Source of the DNA: Bradyrhizobium sp. BR 10289
GTDB taxonomy: Bacteria > Pseudomonadota > Alphaproteobacteria > Rhizobiales > Xanthobacteraceae
Assembly (NCBI RefSeq): GCF_019455385.1
Contig: NZ_JACOFR010000005.1
Location: 186,001-250,000 of the forward strand
Length of the DNA stretch: 64,000 nucleotides
Direction: 5' to 3'
In this document: positions 53,473-62,301 of the stretch, one piece after another
Layout: every line of letters begins with the position of its first letter
Position numbering within the stretch: the stretch's first letter is position 1
Translations under genes and position numbers: made by a program
Notes under the pieces: generated by a model
What the model saw: the letters and a program-made list of their open reading frames with translations, nothing else
The model's database searches: none
What the model was told of the DNA's origin: nothing

Positions 53473-54435
53473 TCATATCTTGCGGTCGAGCGAACGCATC
53501 AGCGAAGCTTCGAACCGCTTGAAGAACTGCGACCTTACGATGTCTTTGCTCCAGCTCAGATGTAAGCTGAGCGGGGGGCTGTTCTTCACGCGGACGATCG
53601 AAATCGGTAGGCGCCAAGGCTCAGCGGCAGAGAATTCGTCCACCAAGGCTATTCCCACTCCATTCGCGACGAGGCCAATCGCGGTCTCGATATGGCGGAC
53701 GAGAAAGTCGACGCGGGCGGTAAGCCTTTCCTTCTCGAACAATCGCGACACCATCGCGCCATGCGGGGTATTTGGTTCGAAGGATATCAGCGGCTCTCGG
53801 GCAAGTTCACGGACCGTGACTTCCTTCTTCTTTGCCAAGCCGTGTTTCTCCGGCACCAGCGCGACTATGCTACCCTTAATGATTGGTTTGCAGGTGACCA
53901 GCGGATGTCGGACCGGAAAGACGGAAACGACGCATTCCCCTCGCTGGAACAGCAGATAATCGATGATCTGGTCTATGAGCAAAACGTCGACCTGAAAATT
54001 CAATTGAGGAAGAGCGGTTCGCATCTGGGCGACGGCGCGCGGCACAAGACATCTTCCGGGACTGCCCGTACACCCCAGCCGAAATAGGCCACCATCACCT
54101 TTGGTAAGACGGTCCACCGCTTCTCCGAGTTCGTCCAGCTGACGATAGACACGCCCCACCAGGGTTAGCAGCACGCCGGCCTCGTTCGTCGGGACAAGCC
54201 TTCCGCCCGTACGTTCGAACAGTTTGAAGCCCAGCACGTCCTCGGTCCTCCTCACGACGCGCGACAAGCTGGGTTGCGATACATGGAGCATTTTCGAAGC
54301 GCCGTTGATGGATCCCGACAGCATGACTGCCCGGAAGACTTCGATCTGGCGCAGGCTCAATTTGCGCCGCTCGCCTGCGCCATCCCGGACCTCCAGATCT
54401 CGGGACGAAAGAATCGTTTCCGGGTGGATTTGCAT
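53473..54435 (-). CDS. LysR-family regulator divergent from the MFS-FAD-P450 genes
   Basis: A 320-residue LysR protein with helix-turn-helix (RQIEVFRAVMLSGSINGASK, then VSQPSLSRVVRRTEDVLGFK) and effector domain, with a 25-residue N-terminal lead before the usual start. It lies upstream of the peptide operon on the same strand and is divergent from the transporter gene at 54547 across 111 bases, so it could control either. Confidence 0.9.
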   Translation of the reverse strand: MQIHPETILSSRDLEVRDGAGERRKLSLRQIEVFRAVMLSGSINGASKMLHVSQPSLSRVVRRTEDVLGFKLFERTGGRLVPTNEAGVLLTLVGRVYRQLDELGEAVDRLTKGDGGLFRLGCTGSPGRCLVPRAVAQMRTALPQLNFQVDVLLIDQIIDYLLFQRGECVVSVFPVRHPLVTCKPIIKGSIVALVPEKHGLAKKKEVTVRELAREPLISFEPNTPHGAMVSRLFEKERLTARVDFLVRHIETAIGLVANGVGIALVDEFSAAEPWRLPISIVRVKNSPPLSLHLSWSKDIVRSQFFKRFEASLMRSLDRKI

Positions 54436-54546
54436 TTGGGGGCCCTATGCCCTGATGGCATCACCTACGCATATTCAGGCATTTGCCAACAATCGTCCAG
54501 CGCCTACTTTGATCTGGAAAATCAAAAATCCAGCCCCGGAGGAAAC

Positions 54547-55863
54547 ATGTCGCTATCCAATGCATCCCCTTTGAACCCCTCGGTTGCATTGACGGCCCGG
54601 GTCACGGCCCTGTCCTTTCTTTTGATGGTCGCGGATTCCTATGACGTTGCCGCGCTTTCGTTTGCCGTGCCGGAGTTGATCCGGACTTGGTACGTCGACA
54701 AGGTTGCCATCGGCGGCGTGTTCAGCGCGGGGCTTTTCGGGCTGCTGGTCGGGTCAATTCTCTTCGGATACGTGGGAGATCGGTGGGGGCGTAAGACAGC
54801 AATCGTCGTCGGTTCGCTCCTGTTCGGACTTGTTACTTACGCCACCGGTTGGGCGACGAACTTGAATGAGTTGCTGGTCTACCGGTTCGTCGCGTGTGTG
54901 GGTTTGGGCGGCGCCGTCCCCAACGCGGTGGCTTTGACCAACGAGTTCGCTCCCAAGCATCTCAGGGTCACGGCAATCACCGTCATCTTCGCGGGTTATG
55001 CGATCGGCGGCACGTTCGGTGGGGTCGTATCAGCCCAGCTGGTGTCGGCCTATGGTTGGCCGATCATCTTCCAGGTCGGCGGTGCCGCTTCGTTGCTGCT
55101 GGCGGTCGCGCTGATCGTGGTGTTGCCGGAATCGCAGAGTTTCCTGGCCGCGACCGCGGCACGCGCCCGCGATGCCACGTCGGCGGTAGTTCGGGCCGCC
55201 TCCGAAGAAGGATCAAACTCGCCGTTCATGCAGCTCTTTGCGGGCCGCCGATCGTTCATGACCACGCTTCTTTGGATCGTGTACGTCGCGAATTCGATCA
55301 CCCTGTTTGCGTTGGTCAGCTGGCTACCCGTTCTGATCGAAGCGGCCGGGTTGCCGAGGAGCGCTGCCGCTCTGGCGTTATCGTGTTTCTTCCTCGGCGG
55401 CGCCGTCGGCGGCTTGATCGTGGGGTACATCATCGACCGCTCCGGACTGCGCGCTTTGGTTGGCTCGGCGCTCCTCGCTTGTCCCGTAGTCGCCTCGCTC
55501 GGCGTGCTCAGTTCGTCCGAAGCGCTCCTGCTCAGCGCGGCGACGGTGGCTGGTTTCTTCACTATCGGCGTTCAGAACTCCCTGCATGGCGTCGCAGGAA
55601 GCATCTATCCGACGCCCATCCGCGCCAACGGGTTGGGGTGGGCCCTCGGCATCGGCAAGGTCGGTTCGATCGTCGGGCCCTTCATCGGCGGAATTCTACT
55701 CTCGATGTCTCTGCCCGTGGCCCAGCTTTTCTGTGCGGCGGCCGTTCCGATCGGCGTCGTGGCCATTGCAGCCTTCTTCCTGATGAGGATCTACGACCGG
55801 TCGATCCATGCCGAAGCATTGTCTCCGGCAGCCGATCCTCGTCCAAGTGCCGCCTCGGCCTGA
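54547..55863 (+). CDS. MFS transporter (aromatic acid:H+ symporter type)
   Basis: A 438-residue major facilitator with twelve hydrophobic segments, DSYDVAALSFAVPEL near residue 30 (a charged first helix typical of aromatic-acid symporters) and GDRWGRKTA near residue 78. GGAGGAAAC directly before the ATG fixes the start at 54547. Divergent from a LysR gene and followed by FAD oxidoreductase and P450 genes, it probably imports their substrate. Confidence 0.92.
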   Translation: MSLSNASPLNPSVALTARVTALSFLLMVADSYDVAALSFAVPELIRTWYVDKVAIGGVFSAGLFGLLVGSILFGYVGDRWGRKTAIVVGSLLFGLVTYATGWATNLNELLVYRFVACVGLGGAVPNAVALTNEFAPKHLRVTAITVIFAGYAIGGTFGGVVSAQLVSAYGWPIIFQVGGAASLLLAVALIVVLPESQSFLAATAARARDATSAVVRAASEEGSNSPFMQLFAGRRSFMTTLLWIVYVANSITLFALVSWLPVLIEAAGLPRSAAALALSCFFLGGAVGGLIVGYIIDRSGLRALVGSALLACPVVASLGVLSSSEALLLSAATVAGFFTIGVQNSLHGVAGSIYPTPIRANGLGWALGIGKVGSIVGPFIGGILLSMSLPVAQLFCAAAVPIGVVAIAAFFLMRIYDRSIHAEALSPAADPRPSAASA

Positions 55864-55885
55864 TCACGAAAGATGGAGCGATAAG

Positions 55886-57238
55886 ATGATCGACAAGAAG
55901 ACAAGAGTCGTTCGCAAGAAGGCCGAAACGCAGACGATCGATGCCGACGTGTGCGTCGTGGGGGCAGGGGCAGCCGGCCTCATGGCCGCGCTGACCTCGG
56001 CCCGGCTCGGGCGACGGACGGTTCTCCTGGAAGCCATGCCCACTCTCGGAGGCCAACTCGTAGGGACGCTGCTCGGCACCATTTGCGGGCTATATTCCAA
56101 CGGGCCAAAGCCGCGGCGAGTGACGTTCGGGGCCGTGGATGAAATGCTCCGCTACCTCAACGAAGCGAATGCCCTTCATTCGCGAAGGGCGTTGAATTCG
56201 GTCGTCTTGCAGTACGACGAAACCCTCTGTGGCCGCTGGGCGGAGGAAGCCCTTTCGAACTCGACAGTGGAAGTGGTGCTGGGAGCGACCTTGCGCGAGG
56301 TCAGGATGGAAGGGCGGCAAGTTAAGTCCCTTCTAGTTGCTACGCGCTGGGGAGACCTCGAGGTCCGATGCAAGGGGGTGGTCGATGCCTCGGGCGACGC
56401 GACCGTCGCCTGGCACGCCGGTCTGCAGGTCAGAGAACCCACGACACCCCATTGGGGCACGCAGATGGTCACGATCGAGAACTTCGATCAGCATGCGGTC
56501 TCCGAGTTCGACGGGTTTCATGTGGCACGGCTTCTCAGGGAGAAGAGAAACCAATACGGGCTCGCTCGCGAGGACGGTTTCATCTTCGCATTTCCCGGGC
56601 GCAACGTGGCGTCCGTCAACCTGACCCATATGCCGAATCCGACGGATCCGATCGGAGCCAGCCGGGCCACTCTCGAAGGCCGCGACCAGGCCGACAGGAT
56701 TCTCGCATTCCTCCGGGCCGAGCTCCCCTCGATGAAAGACGCCAGGATTCGCGCATACGGTCTGCCGGGGATCCGGCAGACGCGATGGTTCGTCTCCGCC
56801 CACCAACTTTCGATCGAGGAGGTCCGTAGCGGGACGCGACCGGTCGACGCGGTGGCGCGTTGTTCTTGGCCCGTGGAAGCCCACGACACCGCCGAAGGCG
56901 TGAGCTGGGAAAAGTTCGATGACGACGATCACATGCACTACGTACCTCTCCGGAGCATGGTCCATCGAGACGCCGACAATCTGATCGCGGCGGGCCGTTG
57001 CATCGACGGCGATACTGCAGCGCTCGCATCCGTCCGAGTCATGGGTCCCTGCTTTGCCATGGGTCAGGCTGCGGCTCACGCTCTGGATATTCAGGGAAAG
57101 AACAGCCTGCACGACATCGACCTGCGCACCCTTTCGGCAAGGCTGAAGCCGAACCTGGAAGAATTCCGCAAGGATCCCTGGACTGACGACCTTCACGAGG
57201 ACGAAATTGCACGGGAGCGCGCCGATGCTCACGTATGA
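55886..57238 (+). CDS. FAD-dependent oxidoreductase (FAD_oxidored family)
   Basis: A 450-residue flavoprotein with an N-terminal Rossmann dinucleotide motif (VVGAGAAGLMAALTSARLG near residue 25), GGQLVGTLLGTICGLY near residue 55 and the C-terminal flavin segment LIAAGRCIDGDTAALASVRV near residue 375. No iron-sulfur or NAD domain is visible. The family oxidises or reduces small organic substrates of mostly unknown nature. It starts 22 bases after the transporter and overlaps the P450 gene by 14 bases, so the two enzymes are probably made together. Confidence 0.87.
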   Translation: MIDKKTRVVRKKAETQTIDADVCVVGAGAAGLMAALTSARLGRRTVLLEAMPTLGGQLVGTLLGTICGLYSNGPKPRRVTFGAVDEMLRYLNEANALHSRRALNSVVLQYDETLCGRWAEEALSNSTVEVVLGATLREVRMEGRQVKSLLVATRWGDLEVRCKGVVDASGDATVAWHAGLQVREPTTPHWGTQMVTIENFDQHAVSEFDGFHVARLLREKRNQYGLAREDGFIFAFPGRNVASVNLTHMPNPTDPIGASRATLEGRDQADRILAFLRAELPSMKDARIRAYGLPGIRQTRWFVSAHQLSIEEVRSGTRPVDAVARCSWPVEAHDTAEGVSWEKFDDDDHMHYVPLRSMVHRDADNLIAAGRCIDGDTAALASVRVMGPCFAMGQAAAHALDIQGKNSLHDIDLRTLSARLKPNLEEFRKDPWTDDLHEDEIARERADAHV

Positions 57239-58385
57239 GGTCGATCTCTACGCGGACGATGCGATTCTCGAACCTTACGGTCACTACAAGGCGATCCGGG
57301 ATCTCGGTCCCGCCGTGTTTCTCCCGAAGCATGATATGTGGTGCCTTGGACGTTACGACGAAGTCCGGGCCGCGCTTCGGGACTACAGTACCTTCTCGTC
57401 GGCCCAGGGCGTAGCCGCGAACGACGTCATCAACACGCGGTCATTGGGCAATACGATCACGACCGATCCACCCGAACATAACAAGATGCGGCGCATCATC
57501 AAAGGCCCACTCGCCGCGCCGGCGCTCACGCACATCGCGACGGCGATCGACGAAGAAGCGGAGCGTCTGGTCGATCGCCTCGTCCGGCAGAAGAGCTTCG
57601 ACGGCATCACCGAATGCGCCCAGCACCTGCCCGTGACCATCGTGTCGAAGATGGTGGGCCTGCCCGAAGGCGGGCGCGCGAACATGCTTCGGTGGGCCAG
57701 CGCGACCTTCGACGCGCTGGGCACCATGAACGAGCGCGGCAAGGAGGCTCTCCCTCATATCGAGGAGCTGCATCGGTATTGTACGGATGAAAGGACGCTG
57801 GGCGCGCTATCACCCGAGGGATGGGCCGCCGCTATCTGGCGCGCCGCAGAAGACGGTCATGTGCCTCGTTCGAAGTGTCCCGCGATGATGCGCGACTACA
57901 TAAGCCCGAGCCTCGATACGACAATCCTGGCGACCGGAAGCTTGCTTTGGCTTTTCGGACAATTTCCGGAGCAATGGGAAAAGGTCCGTTCAGATGCGTC
58001 GTTGATCCCAGGCGCCATCAACGAGGCAATCCGCCTGGAGTCGCCGATACGGGGATTTACCAGGGTGACGACCCGCGAACTGGACTATGGAGGTCAGACG
58101 ATCCCGGCATGGTCCAGAATTCTGCTCTTGTACGCCTCCGCGAACCGCGACGAGCGGAAGTGGAGTGATCCTGAGACGTTCGACGTCACGCGCGATGCGC
58201 GCGATCACCTGGGCTTCGGCTTTGGCCCGCATGTTTGCGTCGGAATGCATCTGGCTAAACTGGAAATGACCGCACTGGTCAAGGCATTCGCGCGACACGT
58301 CGCGTCGTTCGAACTTGGCGAGGCCAAGCGAGCCACGAACAATACGCTAAGAGGCTTCGCGCGACTGCCTATCACCGTGCACTGA
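57225..58385 (+). CDS. Cytochrome P450
   Basis: A 386-residue bacterial P450. The heme-thiolate loop FGFGPHVCVGMHLAK is near residue 338, the K-helix E-x-x-R is EAIRLESP, and the I-helix reads SPSLDTTILATG, keeping the acid-alcohol DT pair but lacking the usual A-G before it. The plan resembles the CYP199-like enzymes that demethylate aromatic acids, a guess from memory of the family. The ATG at 57225 is supported by GGGAG 8 bases upstream. No ferredoxin gene is nearby. Confidence 0.93.
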   Translation: MLTYEVDLYADDAILEPYGHYKAIRDLGPAVFLPKHDMWCLGRYDEVRAALRDYSTFSSAQGVAANDVINTRSLGNTITTDPPEHNKMRRIIKGPLAAPALTHIATAIDEEAERLVDRLVRQKSFDGITECAQHLPVTIVSKMVGLPEGGRANMLRWASATFDALGTMNERGKEALPHIEELHRYCTDERTLGALSPEGWAAAIWRAAEDGHVPRSKCPAMMRDYISPSLDTTILATGSLLWLFGQFPEQWEKVRSDASLIPGAINEAIRLESPIRGFTRVTTRELDYGGQTIPAWSRILLLYASANRDERKWSDPETFDVTRDARDHLGFGFGPHVCVGMHLAKLEMTALVKAFARHVASFELGEAKRATNNTLRGFARLPITVH

Positions 58386-58409
58386 GCAATCGATCGACAA
58401 CCCGAAAGC

Positions 58410-59336
58410 CTACGTCTGCCCTTTGGCGGCGGTGCCGAGATGTTGCGCCAGGAAGCTGCTGATGTCCTTGAGTGCGGCTTCGGAGGCCTGCAGCATCGCG
58501 AAATTTGACGGGAAGACGTGAATCATGCCTTCCCAAACGTGAACCTCGATACCAAGTCCGGCTGCGTCCGCTTTCTTGGCGAACCGGATGGAATCATCGC
58601 GCAACACCTCGGCGTCACCAACGTGGATGCGCAGGGGCGGCATCGCGGCCAGGTTAGAGCCCAACACGTTCAGACGCGGGTCCCGAGTGCTCTGGCCATT
58701 GAGATAGCGTTCGGTTGCGGTCGCGAGCATTTCCTTTGAAAGAAGAGGATCTTGATCGGCCTTGGTGGTCATTGAGCTGCCGGACAGGGTCAAATCGAGC
58801 CACGGTGACATTGCCACCGCGGCGACGATCTTCCCGGCTTTCGCATCGTTTTGCGTCAGGAACGAGATCACAAGTCCTCCACCGGCGGAGTCTCCGCAAA
58901 GCGCGATGCGGTCGTACCCGGCATCGAACAGGCCGCGGTGCAGCGCTTGAACATCGTCCGAGGCTGCTGGAAACGGCCGCTCAGGCGCGAGAGCGTAGTC
59001 CGCAATGAAAGATGCCGATCCGGACCGCTTGGAGATTTCGCCGACGAAGTTTCGGTAGGCTTTCGCCGACCCGAGCACGTAGCCGCCGCCGTGAAGATAT
59101 AGAATTGCGGTACCGGCTTTCGCATCGGAGGGGCGGGCCCACCAGCCCGGGACGCCGCCCACCTCTCCCGCTTCGAATCGCACGCCCGAGGGTAGGGGTA
59201 CCTGTCCGATGATCTGGTCGTAAGCCTCACGCGATTCCGGCGCAAACGTCAGCTTCGGCGCGCTTGCAAATGATGCGCGTAGTTCCTGCATGGCCTGGGC
59301 GTCCGGCGGGGCGAGGTCATGGGTGATGAGCGGCAT
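58410..59336 (-). CDS. Alpha/beta hydrolase (hormone-sensitive-lipase family esterase)
   Basis: A 308-residue esterase with the oxyanion motif YLHGGGYVLGS near residue 85, nucleophile GDSAGGG near residue 152, a C-terminal Asp (HVGDAEVLRDD) and His (MIHVFPS). It starts at 59336 (MPLITHDLAP), preferred over 59528, which would add unconserved residues. It is divergent from a LysR gene and converges on the P450 gene. Short acyl esters are the usual substrates of the family. Confidence 0.92.
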   Translation of the reverse strand: MPLITHDLAPPDAQAMQELRASFASAPKLTFAPESREAYDQIIGQVPLPSGVRFEAGEVGGVPGWWARPSDAKAGTAILYLHGGGYVLGSAKAYRNFVGEISKRSGSASFIADYALAPERPFPAASDDVQALHRGLFDAGYDRIALCGDSAGGGLVISFLTQNDAKAGKIVAAVAMSPWLDLTLSGSSMTTKADQDPLLSKEMLATATERYLNGQSTRDPRLNVLGSNLAAMPPLRIHVGDAEVLRDDSIRFAKKADAAGLGIEVHVWEGMIHVFPSNFAMLQASEAALKDISSFLAQHLGTAAKGQT

Positions 59337-59520
59337 ACAAGTCTCCGATTTGAAGGGATTTCGCGTCGGATAACTTCCTTGTTCCGGAAAACGGCGTGTC
59401 CCGGATCTGCGACGGTCAGTTTCTGGAGTGAGACAGAAGGCGGCCCGCTGGTTTTCTCCAGCGGATTTCGGTCGCGAATCGTGCCCCCACCATGGCTGAT
59501 TGACTCTCTGTGACAAACAG

Positions 59521-59538
59521 TGTCCCACATTTGGGACA
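59521..59538. promoter_or_regulatory. Operator-like palindrome before the LysR gene
   Basis: TGTCCCA (59521-59527) and TGGGACA (59532-59538) form a perfect inverted repeat around CATT, ending 12 bases before the LysR start and within the divergent gap to the esterase gene. Autoregulation by the LysR protein is likely. Confidence 0.6.
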
Positions 59539-59550
59539 ATTGGGTGCGAA

Positions 59551-60462
59551 ATGATCGATCTGGATGACGTCCGCGCGTTTCAAAAGGTTGGCGAATTGCT
59601 GAGCTTTTCGGAGGCCGCACGGGTGCTTGGAATACGCAAGTCCGCCGTCAGCCGGTCGGTCCAACGTTTGGAGACGGCGCTCCGCCTGCGGCTCTTCGAA
59701 AGAACCACCCGCGAAGTGGTTTTGACCGATGCCGGTCGGACGATCCTGAACCACATGAGCGAAGTGCTCGTCCGATTGGACGCGTTGTTGGACGTGGCAG
59801 CAGGCCTCAGCTCGCATCCTCAGGGAAAGTTGAAGCTTACGGCAGGGATTGGTTTCGGGACCGAGGTGCTCACCGAATTGATCCCCGAGTTCGCGCTTGC
59901 GTATCCGGACATCGCAGTTTCTCTCGATCTGACCAGTCGAACGGTGGATCTGGTTGGAGAGCAATACGACATAGCCTTTCGGATGGGCCCCCTGGCCGAT
60001 TCGAACCTGGTCGCCACGCGGCTGGGCGCGATCGGATGCACGCTCTGCGCGGCTCCTTCCTATCTGCAGCGGAAGGGTGAACCGCGCTCGATCGCAGAAT
60101 TGGCAACTCACGATCTGCTGGCGATACCGCGTCCGGACGGTCTTCCCCGTCGCTGGTCCTTCCGCGACCAAAACGGCAATACACACTACCTCGACAACTC
60201 ACCGCAGCTATCCGCAAACGACCCTCACGCGATTTCCCGCATGGTCCTGAACGGGGCGGGGATCGCTGCGATCGCCAACTATTCGGCAAAACCCGAGATC
60301 GAACGAGGGGACTTGGTCCAGGTATTGCCGGAATGGACCGTCCCCGCCGTCGATGTGAGCCTCGTCACGCCCAGCGGTCGCGAACGCAGTCCGGCGATGC
60401 GCGCGTTCGTCGAATTCATTCGGGATAGAGCAGTTGCGAACCGTCGATGGTTCGACGCCTAG
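59551..60462 (+). CDS. LysR-family regulator divergent from the esterase
   Basis: A 303-residue LysR protein with helix-turn-helix (FQKVGELLSFSEAARVLGIR, then SAVSRSVQRLETALRLRLFE) and effector domain (KLTAGIGFGTEVLTELIPEF). The ATG at 59551 (MIDLDDVRAF) is the usual family start; an in-frame start at 59500 would run through the palindrome at 59521-59538. Confidence 0.92.
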   Translation: MIDLDDVRAFQKVGELLSFSEAARVLGIRKSAVSRSVQRLETALRLRLFERTTREVVLTDAGRTILNHMSEVLVRLDALLDVAAGLSSHPQGKLKLTAGIGFGTEVLTELIPEFALAYPDIAVSLDLTSRTVDLVGEQYDIAFRMGPLADSNLVATRLGAIGCTLCAAPSYLQRKGEPRSIAELATHDLLAIPRPDGLPRRWSFRDQNGNTHYLDNSPQLSANDPHAISRMVLNGAGIAAIANYSAKPEIERGDLVQVLPEWTVPAVDVSLVTPSGRERSPAMRAFVEFIRDRAVANRRWFDA

Positions 60463-60476
60463 CCTGGGCTCGACTG

Positions 60477-60506
60477 CCGCGCCCTTGCGCAGATGCAAGG
60501 GCGCGG
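60477..60506. terminator. Strong bidirectional hairpin between LysR and SDR genes
   Basis: CCGCGCCCTTGC (60477-60488) and its exact complement (60495-60506) form a 12-bp stem with a 6-base loop in the 55-base gap between converging genes. No T-tract is seen, but the stem is the strongest in the window and should stop or stabilise transcripts from both sides. Confidence 0.7.
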
Positions 60507-60517
60507 AAGGGGCCCTC

Positions 60518-61276
60518 TCAGAGGCGCATGCCGCCCGAAACTTCGATGCGCTGGGCATTGATCCAATGGTTGTCGTCCGAAAGGAGCGATGCAATCATGC
60601 GCCCGATATCATCGGCCTCGCCAGGACGGCCCAATGCGGTCATGCCCGCGACGAGCTTATTGACCGCCGGATTGTCGCGAACGACGCCTCCGCTGAAATC
60701 GGTCATGATGGCGCCCGGCGCGACGGTGTTGACCGAAATGCCACGAGAGCCAAGGTCGTGAGCTAGGTAGCGCGTGAAGACTTCGATGGCACCCTTGAAC
60801 ACAGCATAGGCCACACTGTCGGGATTGACGAACCGCGTGACGCCGGTGGAGATGTTGACGATCTGGCCGCCATCCTTGATCAAGGGCAGCAGCTTCTGTG
60901 TCAGCATGAAGGGACCCTTGAAATTGACGGCGTAAAGCTTGTCTAACTCCTCGGCGGTGACCTCGGTGAATTTGGTATGGTTGGAGATGCCTGCATTGTT
61001 CACCAGATAATCGAATTTGTCGGCGCCGAGATCGCGCAGCGCCGCCTTCAGGTTGCCTACGAAAGCGTCAAACCCTTCGGCTGCCCCGACATCCAATTTA
61101 AGCGCCACGGCCTTGATGCCGCTGCTTCCGGCCTCCCGCGCGACCGCCTTAGCTTCATCCGGGCTCGAATTGTAGGTGAAGATGGACGCTACGCCTCGCT
61201 TCGCGAGGTTGAGGACCATGCTCCGCCCGAGGCCACGGCTGCCCCCGGTAATAACGGCGATTTTTGTGTTGCTCAT
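60518..61276 (-). CDS. Short-chain dehydrogenase/reductase
   Basis: A 252-residue classical SDR: TGGSRGLGRS near residue 10, NNAGISNH near residue 92, catalytic Ser in VNISTGVTR and Y-x3-K in YAVFKGAIEV near residue 155. AGGAGATCCAT before the ATG fixes the start. The tyrosine-lysine pair is intact. A perfect palindrome (GAGACA-N3-TGTCTC) lies 178 bases upstream. Confidence 0.93.
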   Translation of the reverse strand: MSNTKIAVITGGSRGLGRSMVLNLAKRGVASIFTYNSSPDEAKAVAREAGSSGIKAVALKLDVGAAEGFDAFVGNLKAALRDLGADKFDYLVNNAGISNHTKFTEVTAEELDKLYAVNFKGPFMLTQKLLPLIKDGGQIVNISTGVTRFVNPDSVAYAVFKGAIEVFTRYLAHDLGSRGISVNTVAPGAIMTDFSGGVVRDNPAVNKLVAGMTALGRPGEADDIGRMIASLLSDDNHWINAQRIEVSGGMRL

Positions 61277-61453
61277 ATGGATCTCCTGTTCTTGCTTCTT
61301 TCTGCGGCCACGCTCGCCCGCGGATCGTTTCGCATCGACTAAATTTCCGTCGCGGCGCTTCAGTTCTCGGGATGACCAGCATGGACGAGACTCCGCACCT
61401 TTTTCGTCATCGGCATATGGGACGCAGCGGCGTCGCGGCTAGAACGCTATTTT

Positions 61454-61468
61454 GAGACATCGTGTCTC
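61454..61468. promoter_or_regulatory. GAGACA-N3-TGTCTC palindrome, copy 1
   Basis: Perfect 6-bp arms around TCG in the gap upstream of the SDR gene. The same arms recur at 63400-63414 ahead of the NmrA-type gene, pointing to a common regulator. Confidence 0.6.
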
Positions 61469-61526
61469 GGCAGCGGAACGGTCGTCGGTCATTAGACTGC
61501 AGCCGTATCGGTCGATTTCCGATCGA

Positions 61527-61849
61527 TCACATCAGGGGCGATGCGGTCGAGGGGAGCAGCATCGTCGTTTCGACCCTGACGATATTGCCGACGTCGAAGC
61601 CTTCGACGTCTTCCGCAAGTTCTGGACTCCGGAGATATCGCTTCTCGATTTCGACGGGGTCATCGCCTTCGGCGTACGACACGAGCACGAATAACCTGGG
61701 CACTTCGTCGTTCTTCGCGGTCCAGAATCCGTGCGCTTGCACGCCGAATTTTGGGAAGCTTCGCAGATGGCGGGGGTAAATGGCGCCTGAATAGAATTTC
61801 AGCGCCTCGTGATTTGCAGAGTATAGACGCGAAGCTCGAAGGTGCGCAT
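61527..61849 (-). pseudogene. NIPSNAP-family protein, frameshifted
   Basis: The start MRTFELRVYTLQ (from ATG 61849, with AAAGGAA upstream) is in one frame and meets a stop after 16 residues; the continuation NHEALKFYSGAIYPRHLRSF and on to EGFDVGNIVRVETTM is in another frame and runs to 61527. Loss of one base in TGCAAATC near 61816 explains both. The restored protein would be about 107 residues, the normal length of small NIPSNAP domains, which are of uncertain enzymatic role. A sequencing error cannot be excluded. It is co-directional with the small membrane genes upstream and has a CTAGC motif in its promoter region. Confidence 0.8.
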
Positions 61850-61894
61850 GACGAATTCCTTTTGTAAGTCATTGGCTTTGAATTTTCGAGAATG

Positions 61895-61910
61895 GCTAGC
61901 CTTTGCTAGC
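61895..61910. promoter_or_regulatory. CTAGC-type inverted repeat upstream of the NIPSNAP gene
   Basis: GCTAGC (61895-61900) and GCTAGC (61905-61910), separated by CTTT, resemble the palindromes at 62705-62741 next to the TetR gene. A second operator of the same repressor is likely. Confidence 0.5.
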
Positions 61911-61979
61911 GAGCCGAAGTTCTAAGCTTCATGGCTAAGAGCCGGTTGGAGCTCAGAGCGGACACTTGGACCCCGCAGA

Positions 61980-62300
61980 TCAGCCAACCGACCAGGTCAG
62001 CGCAAGTAGAGCGAAGAAGGCTCCTAGAGGGGCTAGATGAGACCACTCGCGAAAACGGATTACGGTGAAGACCGCGGCCGCGATAACGATTGCGCCCAAT
62101 AGGAGACCGGAAAAGCGAGTCGTGGGGAAAGCGATCAAGGCCCCTACGATGACTTCCAGCGCACCGGTCACACGGTGCCACCACGCCGGGTAGCCCCAAC
62201 GGACGAAGCTGTCCCGTGTCGCAGGTGTGCTGATCACGTTGAACACGCCTGCGCCGGCGAATGCGGCGGCGCTGAGTGAGGTAAAAATTACAGGCAGCAT
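61980..62300 (-). CDS. DoxX-like small membrane protein
   Basis: A 106-residue protein with four hydrophobic segments and the DoxX-like pattern (FAGAGVFNVISTPATRDSFV, RWGYPAWWHRVTGALEV). The function of the family is unclear; some members take part in thiosulfate oxidation or redox defence. The ATG at 62300 follows GGGGGTG and starts one base after the stop of the upstream DUF4267 gene; a GTG at 62309 is possible. Confidence 0.8.
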   Translation of the reverse strand: MLPVIFTSLSAAAFAGAGVFNVISTPATRDSFVRWGYPAWWHRVTGALEVIVGALIAFPTTRFSGLLLGAIVIAAAVFTVIRFREWSHLAPLGAFFALLALTWSVG

Positions 62301-62301
62301 G

